A DNA stretch of 64,000 nucleotides from Pseudaquabacterium pictum (GTDB taxonomy: Bacteria; Pseudomonadota; Gammaproteobacteria; Burkholderiales; Burkholderiaceae_C): assembly GCF_005403045.1 (NCBI RefSeq), contig NZ_BJCL01000012.1, forward strand, positions 1-64,000. Reading direction: 5' to 3'. Of this stretch, positions 34,357-42,691 are shown piece after piece (the first letter of the stretch is position 1; every line of letters begins with the position of its first letter). The translations under genes and the position numbers were made by a program. The notes under the pieces are model-generated. The model searched no databases, had not been told where the DNA came from, and saw only the letters and a list, made by a program, of their open reading frames with translations.

Positions 34357-35190
34357 TCACAGCGCCACCTCCACCCGGCGCACGGCCGTGGCCGTGCCGG
34401 TGACGATGCGGCCGCTGTCGGTGCGCACCCGGGCGTTCTGGCCTTCCAGCCCCGGGCCCATGGCCTGGCCCTCGCTGCTGATGGCATAGCCCGCGCCGAC
34501 GGCGACGATGCGCACGGTGTCGCCGGCGGCGAACAGCTGCCGCGCCCGCAGATCGCCCCGGCGCAGGGCCTCGCCGCCGGCCAGACCGCGTTGCAGTGTG
34601 CGGCCCACGGCCAGGTCGACCTGGCCGATGGCCGGATCGGGCCGCTCGGCCAGGTCCACCTCGGCGGTGTGCAGGTGCCGGGCCTCCAGCAGGGTGCCGG
34701 CCGGCAGTGCGCCGTTGGCCACCAGTGACGGTGCCCACAGCCGCACGGTGACCGGCACGAAGACATTCCAGCGTGTCGTGCCCTGGGCGCAGCGCAGGCC
34801 GAGCCGGCTGCGGCCCAGTGGCCGCACGCCATTGGGAAGGTAGGGCACGACCTGGCTGCAGGGCGCCAGCTTCAGCTGCGCCGGCAGGTTGCCCACCGCC
34901 ACCTCCACCCTCGGCGCGGGCGTGGCCTGGCCCCACAGCACCAGCGCGGCATCCTGCGCCATGCGCTGCAGTTCCACCCGCAGCGCCTCGCTCAGCGGGC
35001 TCTCGGCCGGGGCAACGGGCGCCCCTTGCGCCCCTTGCGCCCCTTGCGCCCCTTGCGCCTGCGCGCCCGCAGCCAGCACAAGCGCCAGCAGCGCGGCGGC
35101 GGCCGGCGCGGCACGGCGCAGCCGGGGCAGGGGATGGAGTGGCGGGCAGTTGAGCACGGCGTGATCTTGCAGCCACTGCGCGCTGCCCAT
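34357..35190 (-). CDS. flgA: Flagellar P-ring assembly chaperone FlgA
   Basis: A protein of about 277 residues from ATG 35190 (MGSAQWLQ), with a Sec signal (RRAAPAAAALLALVLAAGAQAQ). GTG 35157 and ATG 35232 are alternative starts. After a repeat-encoded AQG linker come the SAF-type domains: an ASLVANGALPAGTLLEARHLHTAEVDL stretch, GRTLQRGLAGGEALRRGDLRARQLFAAGDTVRIVAVGAGYAISSEGQAM and VRTDSGRIVTGTATAVRRVEVAL. FlgA helps FlgI assemble the P-ring in the periplasm. It is divergent from flgB with a gap of about 118 bp that must hold both promoters. Confidence 0.9.
   Translation of the reverse strand: MGSAQWLQDHAVLNCPPLHPLPRLRRAAPAAAALLALVLAAGAQAQGAQGAQGAQGAPVAPAESPLSEALRVELQRMAQDAALVLWGQATPAPRVEVAVGNLPAQLKLAPCSQVVPYLPNGVRPLGRSRLGLRCAQGTTRWNVFVPVTVRLWAPSLVANGALPAGTLLEARHLHTAEVDLAERPDPAIGQVDLAVGRTLQRGLAGGEALRRGDLRARQLFAAGDTVRIVAVGAGYAISSEGQAMGPGLEGQNARVRTDSGRIVTGTATAVRRVEVAL
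35021..35056. repeat. 9-bp tandem repeat (4 units) inside flgA
   Basis: Four exact copies of GCCCCTTGC-type 9-mers (plus strand) encode successive Ala-Gln-Gly units on the minus strand just after the FlgA signal peptide. Copy-number change would stay in frame and alter only linker length. Confidence 0.85.
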
Positions 35191-35308
35191 GGGCCGGAAA
35201 TGCCCGGTCTTGCCGTCGTTGTTCCCGCTCATGTTGGCGACTTGGCTGCCCACAATCGCCACGACCCGAACCCCTGGCCGATGTGCCAGCCTTCACAAGG
35301 GGCCGTGC

Positions 35309-35728
35309 ATGCAGAACCGATTGACCCAAGCGCTCGACTTCCAGTCCCAGGCCCTGGTGCTGCGGGCCGAGCGCCAGCGGCTGATCGCCAGCAACATCGC
35401 CAACAGCGACACGCCCGGCTACCAGGCCCGCGAGATGGACTTCGCCAAGGCGCTGCGCCAGGCCACCGGCACCCGCGAGGCCGGCAGCCAGCCGCTGGCC
35501 CTGGCCACCACCCAAGCCGGCCACGAGGCCGCCACCGTGAACCTGCTCGGTGACAACGGTCTGCTGTACGCGCGCCACAGCCAGGATGCCATCGACCGCA
35601 ACACCGTTGACATGGACCGCGAGCGCGCCAGCTTCACCGACAACACGGTGAAGTACGAGGCCACGCTGCGCTTCATCAACGGCAGCGTGCGCTCCCTGCT
35701 CGACGCCATGAAGAGCCACAACCAATGA
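35309..35728 (+). CDS. flgB: Flagellar proximal rod protein FlgB
   Basis: A 139-residue rod subunit. It shows the N-terminal LIASNIANSDTPGYQAREMDF motif shared by axial proteins and a C-terminal TVKYEATLRFINGSVRSLLDAM helix that polymerises with it. The start at 35309 (MQNRLTQALDF) is typical; the longer frame upstream overlaps the flgA promoter area. It is the first gene of the rightward flgBCDEF block. Confidence 0.95.
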   Translation: MQNRLTQALDFQSQALVLRAERQRLIASNIANSDTPGYQAREMDFAKALRQATGTREAGSQPLALATTQAGHEAATVNLLGDNGLLYARHSQDAIDRNTVDMDRERASFTDNTVKYEATLRFINGSVRSLLDAMKSHNQ

Positions 35729-35765
35729 CCCCGGCCGGATTCGCCGGTGGACAAGGAGAACTGTC

Positions 35766-36173
35766 ATGAGCATGTTGAGGATCTTCGACGTGTCGGGCAG
35801 CGCCGCCAGTGCGCAGACCCAGCGCCTGAACGTGGTGGCCAGCAACGTGGCCAATGCCGACACCGTGGCCGGGCCCGACGGCCAGGCCTACAAGGCGCGG
35901 CATGTGGTGTTCCAGTCGCTGCTGATGGGCGAGGCCACCTCCACCGGCGTGCAGGTCAGCCAGGTGGTCGAGAGCGACAAGGAAGGCCGCAAGGTGCACG
36001 ACCCCAACAACCAGGCCGCCGACGCCCAGGGTTACGTCACCTACAGCAACGTGAACCCGATCGAGGAGATGGTGGACATGATCTCCGCCTCGCGCTCGTA
36101 CCAGAACAACGTGGAGGTGATGAACACCGCCAAAGGCCTGCTGTTGAAGACGCTGCAGCTGGGCCAGTCGTGA
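35766..36173 (+). CDS. flgC: Flagellar proximal rod protein FlgC
   Basis: A 135-residue rod subunit with NVVASNVANADTVAGPDGQAYKARHVVFQ at the N-terminus and the C-terminal NVNPIEEMVDMISASRSYQNNVEVMNTAKGLLLKTLQLGQ signature. AAGGAGAAC precedes the ATG. It lies 37 bp after flgB. Confidence 0.96.
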   Translation: MSMLRIFDVSGSAASAQTQRLNVVASNVANADTVAGPDGQAYKARHVVFQSLLMGEATSTGVQVSQVVESDKEGRKVHDPNNQAADAQGYVTYSNVNPIEEMVDMISASRSYQNNVEVMNTAKGLLLKTLQLGQS

Positions 36174-36201
36174 TGCACTACCCCCACTCCAGGAGCACTG
36201 C

Positions 36202-36879
36202 ATGAGCACCGTCAGTTCCACCGGCAGCAATGCCTTCCTCGACAGCCTGAGCGGCAGCAGCACCGCGGCCAAGGCCGTCAGCGAGGGTGCGGCCACCGCC
36301 AAGGAGGCCAGCGAGCGCTTCCTGAAGCTGCTGGTCACCCAGTTGCAGAACCAGGATCCGATGAACCCGGTGGACAACGCGCAGATGACCTCGCAGATGG
36401 CGCAGATCAGCACCGTCAGCGGCATCGAGAAGCTCAACACCACGGTCGAGCGGCTGAACGGCCAGTTCGTGCAGATGCAGGCGGTGCAGGGCGCCGGACT
36501 GGTCGGCAAGGATGTGCTGATCCAGGGCGACCGGCTGTCGGTGGTCGATGGCACGCCGCAGGCCACCTTCGAGATCGGCAGCCCTGCCAGCCGGGTGAAG
36601 CTGGAGGTGCTGAGCCCGGCTGGCCGACTGGTCGACACCATCAACCTGGCCACCACCGCCGCCGGCCGGCACGATGTGCCATGGGCCGCCGGCAAGGACC
36701 TGCCCGACGTGGCCAGCTACCGCTTCCGCGTCAGCGCGGCCACCGGCTCGACGCCGATCGACGCGGTGTCGCTCACCCGCGACAGGGTCGACGCGGTCAA
36801 CACCGGCGGCAGCTCGCTGACGGTGGAGCTGGAGCGCGCCGGCCGCGTGCCCTACAACCAGATCACGGCGCTGGACTGA
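36202..36879 (+). CDS. flgD: Flagellar hook-capping protein FlgD
   Basis: A 225-residue hook scaffold. The N-terminal SERFLKLLVTQLQNQDPMNPVDNAQMTSQMAQISTVSGIEKLN is the export and capping region. The C-terminal half is FlgD Ig-like/tudor (GKDVLIQGDRL, FEIGSPASRVKLEVLSPAGRLV, DVASYRFRVSA). It caps the growing hook and is discarded afterwards. It lies between flgC and flgE in the standard order. Confidence 0.95.
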   Translation: MSTVSSTGSNAFLDSLSGSSTAAKAVSEGAATAKEASERFLKLLVTQLQNQDPMNPVDNAQMTSQMAQISTVSGIEKLNTTVERLNGQFVQMQAVQGAGLVGKDVLIQGDRLSVVDGTPQATFEIGSPASRVKLEVLSPAGRLVDTINLATTAAGRHDVPWAAGKDLPDVASYRFRVSAATGSTPIDAVSLTRDRVDAVNTGGSSLTVELERAGRVPYNQITALD

Positions 36880-36955
36880 ACCCGGCCACGCCAACGTTTC
36901 CCCACCCGGGCGGCTGCCACGGCCGGCCCGGCTCCGTGTCCCCAGGAGAGAGTCC

Positions 36956-38239
36956 ATGAGTTTCCAGCAAGGTGTATCCGGCCTGACCGCCTCGGCCCGC
37001 AATCTCGAGGTGATCGGCAACAACGTGGCCAATGCCAGCACCGTGGGCGCCAAGGTTGCGCGCGCGGAGTTCGCCGATGTCTATGCACGCGCCATCTCCG
37101 GCGGTGCCAGCTCCATCGGTCTGGGCGTCAGCCAGACGGCGGTGACGCAGCAGTTCTCCCAGGGCAGCTTCAAGTCCACCGACGGCCCGCTGGACATGGC
37201 CATCAACGGCGGCGGCTTCTTCCAGTTGAAGGACCTGAGCGGCAACAGCCAGTTCACCCGCAACGGCCAGTTCAAGGTCGACCGCGACGGCTTCATCACC
37301 AACACCCAGGGCGCCCGCCTGCTGGGCTACCCGGCCAACGACCAGGGCGTGCTGGTGCCCGGCCAGGCCCAGCCCCTGGTGCTGCCCACCGCCGGCATCA
37401 AGCCCAGCGTGACCACCGCCGTGACGCTGGAGCTGAACCTGGATGCACGGGCGTCGAGCCTGTACGACGAGACCGTCACGCCGCTGATCGACTTCAACGA
37501 CGCCAAGACCTACAACAACGCCACGTCGGTCAACGTCTACGACAGCAAGGGCCAGGAAGTCTCGCTGACCTACTACTTCCAGAAAGCGGCCGCCGACACC
37601 TGGAACGTCTATGCCGCGGCCAACGGCGCGGTGGTCAACCCCGACGGCGAAGGCCTGCCGCAGCCGATCAGCACCATCACCTTCCCGCCCAACGGCACGG
37701 CGCCGATCAACCTGGAGGACGACACCCTGCCGCTGGCGCCGATCGCGTTCGACGTGCCGGCGACCAGCAACTTCCAGGGCGCGGTGACCGAGCCCATCCC
37801 CGGCGTGGAACTGGACATGTCGACGCTGACCCAGTACGGCGCCATCTTCGGCGTCACCAACGTCACCCAGGACGGCTTCCCGCCCGGCCAGCTCAACGCC
37901 ATCAAGATCCAGCCCAACGGCATCGTGCTGGCCACCTATTCCAGCGGCCAGAGCACGCCGGTGGGCCAGGTGGAACTGGTCACCTTCCGCAACGTGCAGG
38001 GCCTGCAGCCCCTGGGTGGCAATGTGTGGGGCGCCACCTTTGAATCCGGTGATGCGGTGCCGGGCACGCCGGGCAGCGGCAACCTGGGCGTGCTGCAGGC
38101 CGGCGTGGTGGAGGAGAGCAACGTCGACCTCACCCAGGAGCTGGTGGCCATGATGGTGGCCCAGCGCATCTACCAGGCCAACGCGCAGACCATCAAGACG
38201 CAGGACTCGGTGCTGCAGACCCTGGTCAACCTGCGCTGA
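36956..38239 (+). CDS. flgE: Flagellar hook protein FlgE
   Basis: A 427-residue hook subunit. It starts MSFQQGVSGLTASARNLEVIGNNVANASTVGAKVARAEF and ends GVVEESNVDLTQELVAMMVAQRIYQANAQTIKTQDSVLQTLVNLR, the paired terminal helices of axial proteins. The middle is the exposed hook domain. AGGAGAGAG precedes the start. flgF follows after 20 bp. Confidence 0.95.
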   Translation: MSFQQGVSGLTASARNLEVIGNNVANASTVGAKVARAEFADVYARAISGGASSIGLGVSQTAVTQQFSQGSFKSTDGPLDMAINGGGFFQLKDLSGNSQFTRNGQFKVDRDGFITNTQGARLLGYPANDQGVLVPGQAQPLVLPTAGIKPSVTTAVTLELNLDARASSLYDETVTPLIDFNDAKTYNNATSVNVYDSKGQEVSLTYYFQKAAADTWNVYAAANGAVVNPDGEGLPQPISTITFPPNGTAPINLEDDTLPLAPIAFDVPATSNFQGAVTEPIPGVELDMSTLTQYGAIFGVTNVTQDGFPPGQLNAIKIQPNGIVLATYSSGQSTPVGQVELVTFRNVQGLQPLGGNVWGATFESGDAVPGTPGSGNLGVLQAGVVEESNVDLTQELVAMMVAQRIYQANAQTIKTQDSVLQTLVNLR

Positions 38240-38259
38240 TCCTGAACGGCTGACCCACC

Positions 38260-38988
38260 ATGGACCGCGTGATCTACCTGGCCATGGCCGGGGCCAAGGC
38301 CAACATGCAGCGGCAGGACGTGCTGGCCAACAACCTGGCCAATGCGTCTACCACCGGCTTCCGCGCCGAGATGATGGCCTTCCGTGCCGTGCCGGTGCTG
38401 GGCGACGGCGCCAGCACGCGGGTCTATGCCATCGAGACCACGCCCGGCTACAACCCGGCGCCCGGCCCGGTGGCGGCCACCGGCCGCAACCTGGACGTGG
38501 CGATGAAGGGCAATGCCTGGCTGGCGGTGCAGTCGGCCGACGGCACCGAGGCCTACACCCGCGGCGGCGCGCTGGACGTCAACACCGAGGGCGTGCTGGT
38601 CACCCGCGGCGGCCTGCCGGTGGTGGGCGACGGTGGGCCGATCACCATCCCGCCGAATGCGCGGGTGCTGATCGGCGGCGATGGCACGGTGACGGCCACC
38701 GTGGGCACCGGCGCGCCGCAGGGCGTGGGCCGCATCAAGCTGGTGACGCCCGAGGCGCCGATGGTGCGCGGCACCGATGGTCTGTTCCGCGCTGCCGAGG
38801 GGGACGACCTGCCGGCCGATGCCACGGCCGGCCTGCAGACCGAGGCGCTGGAGGGCAGCAATGTCAGCCCGGTCGAATCGATGGTGGCGATGATCTCGGC
38901 CGCGCGCCAGTTCGAGCAGCAGATGAAGATGCTGCAGACCGCGCAGGAGCGCGAGCAGTCGGCCACGCGCCTGTTGTCCGGCAGCTGA
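38260..38988 (+). CDS. flgF: Flagellar proximal rod protein FlgF
   Basis: A 242-residue rod protein beginning [38 protein letters not shown] and ending [46 protein letters not shown]. An intrinsic terminator follows within 50 bp, so it is the last gene of the flgBCDEF transcript unless there is read-through. Confidence 0.95.
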   Translation: MDRVIYLAMAGAKANMQRQDVLANNLANASTTGFRAEMMAFRAVPVLGDGASTRVYAIETTPGYNPAPGPVAATGRNLDVAMKGNAWLAVQSADGTEAYTRGGALDVNTEGVLVTRGGLPVVGDGGPITIPPNARVLIGGDGTVTATVGTGAPQGVGRIKLVTPEAPMVRGTDGLFRAAEGDDLPADATAGLQTEALEGSNVSPVESMVAMISAARQFEQQMKMLQTAQEREQSATRLLSGS

Positions 38989-39013
38989 CCGCCAGCCTCC
39001 GCCCACCCGAGAG

Positions 39014-39038
39014 AAGCACCGCCCGCGCGGTGCTTTTT
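39014..39038 (+). terminator. Intrinsic terminator between flgF and flgG
   Basis: AAGCACCGC-CCGC-GCGGTGCTT forms a perfect 9-bp stem with a 4-base loop followed by a T-run (39034-39038). It stands 25 bp after the flgF stop and about 65 bp before the flgG start, in the middle of the flagellar gene string. Confidence 0.85.
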
Positions 39039-39103
39039 GCTTGTTGGGCGGCCTCAAGTTGCCGCGATCATCGTCCACGAGACCAGGCAACCGAAGGCGC
39101 CGC

Positions 39104-39889
39104 ATGATCCGATCACTCTGGATATCGAAGACCGGGATGGAAGCCCAGCAGACCGCGCTGGACGCCATCTCCAACAACCTGGCCAACACCGCCACCACCG
39201 GCTACAAGCGCAGCCACGCGGTGTTCGAGGACCTGATGTACCAGAACCTGCGCCAGGTGGGTGCCAACAACGCCGAGCAGGCGCAGCTGCCCACCGGCCT
39301 GCAGCTGGGCCTGGGCGTCAAGCCCGTCGGCACGGCGCGCAACTTCGCCCAGGGCAACCTGCAGCAGACCGGCGGCGCCTACGACCTGGCGGTGCTGGGC
39401 CACGGCTTCTTCCAGGTGACCATGCCCGACGGCACCACCGGCTACACCCGCGACGGCAGCTTCAAGACCAACGCCCAGGGCCAGCTGGTGACCAACGGCG
39501 GATACCTGCTGCAGCCGGGCATCACCATCCCGGTGAATGCGCTGTCGATCAACGTCACCAAGGACGGCATCGTCGAGGTGACCACGGCGGCCAACCAGAC
39601 CGCGCCCACCCAGCTGGGCCAGATCCAGCTGGCCGGCTTCGTCAACCCCGGGGGCCTGGAGCCGCGCGGCGAGAACCTGTATGCCGAGAGCGCCGCGTCC
39701 GGCGCGCCGCAGGCCGGCGCGCCCGATGCCGGCGGGTTGGGCTCCATCGCCTACGGCAGCCTGGAGACCAGCAACGTCAACGTGGTCGAGGAGCTGGTGA
39801 CGATGATCCAGACGCAGCGTGCCTACGAGATGAATTCCAAGGCCGTGCAGACCTCCGATCAGATGCTGCAGAAATTGTCCCAGCTATGA
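39104..39889 (+). CDS. flgG: Flagellar distal rod protein FlgG
   Basis: A 261-residue rod protein. [51 protein letters not shown] at the start and [44 protein letters not shown] at the end are diagnostic. ATG 39104 is the family start. The terminator upstream implies a separate promoter in 39039-39103, in which I could not pick a convincing motif. It overlaps flgH by four bases (ATGA). Confidence 0.95.
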   Translation: MIRSLWISKTGMEAQQTALDAISNNLANTATTGYKRSHAVFEDLMYQNLRQVGANNAEQAQLPTGLQLGLGVKPVGTARNFAQGNLQQTGGAYDLAVLGHGFFQVTMPDGTTGYTRDGSFKTNAQGQLVTNGGYLLQPGITIPVNALSINVTKDGIVEVTTAANQTAPTQLGQIQLAGFVNPGGLEPRGENLYAESAASGAPQAGAPDAGGLGSIAYGSLETSNVNVVEELVTMIQTQRAYEMNSKAVQTSDQMLQKLSQL

Positions 39890-40608
39890 GTCGCCTGACC
39901 GTGTTGTCACCACGCATGCTGCTGGCGGCTGGCCTGCTGGCGCTGTTGTCCGGCTGTGCCGGATGGAGCGAGCGCATCCAGCAGGTGCCGGTGGTCGATC
40001 TGGTGCAGCCCAGTGCGGCGATGCCGGTGGCCGAGCCGCTGGCGCCGCAGGGCAGCGAGCCGCCGGTGCTGACCGGCTCGATCTTCCAGGCCGACCGCTA
40101 CCGGCCGTTGTTCGAGAACCACCGCGCCCGCATCGTCGGCGACACGCTGCAGATCACCATCACCGAGAAGGTCAGCGCGGTGCAGAAGAGCACCAGCAGC
40201 GTCAACCGCAAGAGCGCGGTGGATGCCGGCGTCAGCGCGCTGCCGTTCCTCAAGAGCAGTGCGCTCACCCGCGCCAGCGCCACCGGCAACGGCAACAGCG
40301 AGTTCTCGGGCAACGGCACCACCGAGAACAGCAACGACTTCTCCGGCGTGATCACCGCCACCGTGGTGCAGGTGCTGCCCAACGGCCACCTGGTCGTCTC
40401 GGCCGAGAAGCAGATCGGCGTCAATGCCAATGTCGACGTGCTGCGCTTCTCCGGCCAGGTCGATCCGCGGGCCATCGCCCCGGGCAACACCATCGCCAGC
40501 ACCCAGATCGCCAACGTGCGGGTGATGCAGCGCGGCCGCGGCCAGGCTGCCGAAGCCCAGTCCATCGGCTGGCTGGGCCGCTTCTTCCTGAACGTGCTTC
40601 CCATCTGA
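39886..40608 (+). CDS. flgH: Flagellar L-ring lipoprotein FlgH
   Basis: A 240-residue outer-membrane lipoprotein. The signal ends in a lipobox LLSGC (Cys at about residue 24). [51 protein letters not shown] and ending [13 protein letters not shown] are L-ring hallmarks. It forms the outer-membrane bushing of the motor. It is translationally coupled to flgG and followed 10 bp later by flgI. Confidence 0.95.
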   Translation: MSRLTVLSPRMLLAAGLLALLSGCAGWSERIQQVPVVDLVQPSAAMPVAEPLAPQGSEPPVLTGSIFQADRYRPLFENHRARIVGDTLQITITEKVSAVQKSTSSVNRKSAVDAGVSALPFLKSSALTRASATGNGNSEFSGNGTTENSNDFSGVITATVVQVLPNGHLVVSAEKQIGVNANVDVLRFSGQVDPRAIAPGNTIASTQIANVRVMQRGRGQAAEAQSIGWLGRFFLNVLPI

Positions 40609-40618
40609 CGCTTCTGCC

Positions 40619-41767
40619 ATGCGCCCGCGCCTCAAGCCCATCAAATCCAACCCCGACCGCCTGCTGCGCCTGGTGGTGCTGGTCAGCCTGTTCGCCGCCA
40701 GCGCGGCCGTGTGGTGGCCGGTGCAGGCCGCGCGGCTGAAGGAGGTGGCCAAGGTGCAGGGCGTGCGGCCCAACCAGCTCACCGGCTTCGGCCTGGTGTT
40801 CGGGCTGGATGGCACCGGCGACCAGTCCACCCAGGCGCCGTTCACGCCCCAGGCGCTGGCCGCCTTCCTGCAGCAGAACGGCATCACCCTGCCGCCGGGC
40901 ATGACCATGCAGCCGCGCAACCTGGCGGCGGTGGTGGTCACCGCCGAGCTGCCGCCGTTTGCCCAGCCCGGCCAGCGCATCGATGTCAACGTGTCGTCGG
41001 CCGGCAATGCCAAGAGCCTGCGCGGCGGCCTGCTGCTGCAGACGGCGCTGAAAGGTGTCGACGGCCAGATCTATGCCATCGCCCAGGGCAACCTGATCGT
41101 CGGCGGCGCTGGTGCGTCGGCTGGTGGCGCCAAGGTGCAGATCAACCACCTGGCCGCCGGCCGCGTGCCCGAGGGCGCCACGGTGGAGCGCAGCGTGCCG
41201 ATGTCGGTGGGCCACAACGGTCTGCTGCAGCTCGACCTGCAGAGCAACGACTTCGCCACCGCCCGCGCGGTGGCCGATGCCATCAACGGCGCCAAGGGCC
41301 CGGGCACGGCCCAGGCCATCGATGGCCGGGTGGTGCGGGTGCGCATGCCGGCCCAGCCGGCCGAGCATGTGGCCTTCGTGGCCGATCTGGAGAACCTCGA
41401 GGTCGGCCTGCAGCGGCCGTCGGCACGGGTGGTGATCAATGCCCGCACCGGCTCGGTGGTGATGAACGAGGCGGTCACGCTGGGCAGCTGTGCGGTGGCG
41501 CATGGCTCGCTCACCGTCACCGTCAATTCCACGCCCCAGGTCAGCCAGCCCAATGCGCTAGCCGGCGGGCAGACGGTGCAGTCGGAGAAGAACGACATCG
41601 CCATCACCCAGCAGGGCGGCCAGCTGATGCACCTGCCGGCAGGCGCCAAGCTGGCCGATGTGGTGCGGGCGCTCAACACCCTGGGTGCCACGCCGCAGGA
41701 CCTGCACGCCATCCTGCAGGCGATGAAGACCGCAGGCGCACTCAATGCCGAGATCGAGGTGATCTGA
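40619..41767 (+). CDS. flgI: Flagellar P-ring protein FlgI
   Basis: A 382-residue periplasmic ring protein with a signal peptide (LLRLVVLVSLFAASAAVWWPVQA). Family motifs are RLKEVAKVQGVRPNQLTGFGLVFGLDGTGD, NLAAVVVTAELPPFAQPGQRIDVNVSSAGNAKSLRGGLLLQT and NTLGATPQDLHAILQAMKTAGALNAEIEVI. Together with FlgA and FlgH it builds the P/L rings of a Gram-negative motor. Confidence 0.95.
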   Translation: MRPRLKPIKSNPDRLLRLVVLVSLFAASAAVWWPVQAARLKEVAKVQGVRPNQLTGFGLVFGLDGTGDQSTQAPFTPQALAAFLQQNGITLPPGMTMQPRNLAAVVVTAELPPFAQPGQRIDVNVSSAGNAKSLRGGLLLQTALKGVDGQIYAIAQGNLIVGGAGASAGGAKVQINHLAAGRVPEGATVERSVPMSVGHNGLLQLDLQSNDFATARAVADAINGAKGPGTAQAIDGRVVRVRMPAQPAEHVAFVADLENLEVGLQRPSARVVINARTGSVVMNEAVTLGSCAVAHGSLTVTVNSTPQVSQPNALAGGQTVQSEKNDIAITQQGGQLMHLPAGAKLADVVRALNTLGATPQDLHAILQAMKTAGALNAEIEVI

Positions 41768-41769
41768 CC

Positions 41770-42663
41770 ATGGGAACCCTGTCGAACATGTCGCTGCAGT
41801 CGCCCAGCGCGTCCGACGTCAAGCTGGCCAGCGATGGCCGCACGCTCGACGGCCTGAAGCGCGATGCGACCGGCAACCCCAAGGGCGCCGCCAGGGAGGC
41901 GGCCAAGCAGTTCGAGTCGCTGTTCATGGGCGAGCTGCTCAAGAGCATGCGCGCGGCCACCGAGACCAGCGGCCTGATGGACAACCCCGGCACCAAGCTG
42001 GGCACCGAGATGCTGGACGCCCAGCTGGCGGCCAAGTCCGCCGGCCGCCCGGGCAGCCTGTCCGAGGTGATCGAGAAGCAGCTGGAACGCCAGATGGGCC
42101 TGGTGCCAGGCCCCATCCCCAGCACCCGCCGCGCCAACGAGAGCCTGCCGACGGTGCAGGAGACGACCGCCGCGCCCAAGGTGCCCGAGAAGAGCGCCGC
42201 CGGCTTCGTGCGCCAGCACACCGCGGCGGCCGAGAGCGCGGCCAGCGAGACCGGCATCCCGGCGCCCTTCATGCTGGCCCAGGCGGCGCTGGAGACCGGC
42301 TGGGGCAAACGCGAGATCATCGGCCGCGATGGCACCAACAGCCACAACCTGTTCGGCATCAAGGCCGGCGGCAGCTGGAACGGCCCCACGGTGGAGGTGA
42401 CCACCACCGAGTACATCGGCGGCCAGCCGCGCAAGATGATCCAGAAGTTCCGTGCCTATGCGAACGAGGCCGAGTCCTTCGCCGACTATGCCCGCCTGAT
42501 GAAGGAGAGCCCGCGCTACGCCAAGGTGGTCGAACGCGCCGCCGATGCCAAGGCCTTCGCCATGGGCCTGCAGAAGGCCGGCTACGCCACCGATCCGCTG
42601 TATGGCCAGAAGCTCGGTCAGGTGATCAACACCACCCTCCGCTTGCAGCGGGACATGGCCTGA
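41770..42663 (+). CDS. flgJ: Flagellar rod-capping muramidase FlgJ
   Basis: A 297-residue two-domain protein. Residues about 25-105 are the rod-binding cap (AAKQFESLFMGELLKSMRAATETSGLMDNPGTKLGTEMLDAQLA). About 145-297 form the glucosaminidase domain with the catalytic Glu in MLAQAALETGWGKREI and NLFGIKAGGSWNGP. It makes the hole in peptidoglycan for the rod. The dual-domain form is typical of beta- and gammaproteobacteria. It starts 2 bp after the flgI stop. Confidence 0.94.
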   Translation: MGTLSNMSLQSPSASDVKLASDGRTLDGLKRDATGNPKGAAREAAKQFESLFMGELLKSMRAATETSGLMDNPGTKLGTEMLDAQLAAKSAGRPGSLSEVIEKQLERQMGLVPGPIPSTRRANESLPTVQETTAAPKVPEKSAAGFVRQHTAAAESAASETGIPAPFMLAQAALETGWGKREIIGRDGTNSHNLFGIKAGGSWNGPTVEVTTTEYIGGQPRKMIQKFRAYANEAESFADYARLMKESPRYAKVVERAADAKAFAMGLQKAGYATDPLYGQKLGQVINTTLRLQRDMA

Positions 42664-42691
42664 GCCTCCGCATGCGCAGGGCTGAGCCGGC

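Noticed and set aside
36956-38239. Possible flagellin among the axial genes
   Set aside because: Terminal motifs and gene order identify FlgE, FlgK and FlgL; no fliC-type sequence is present.
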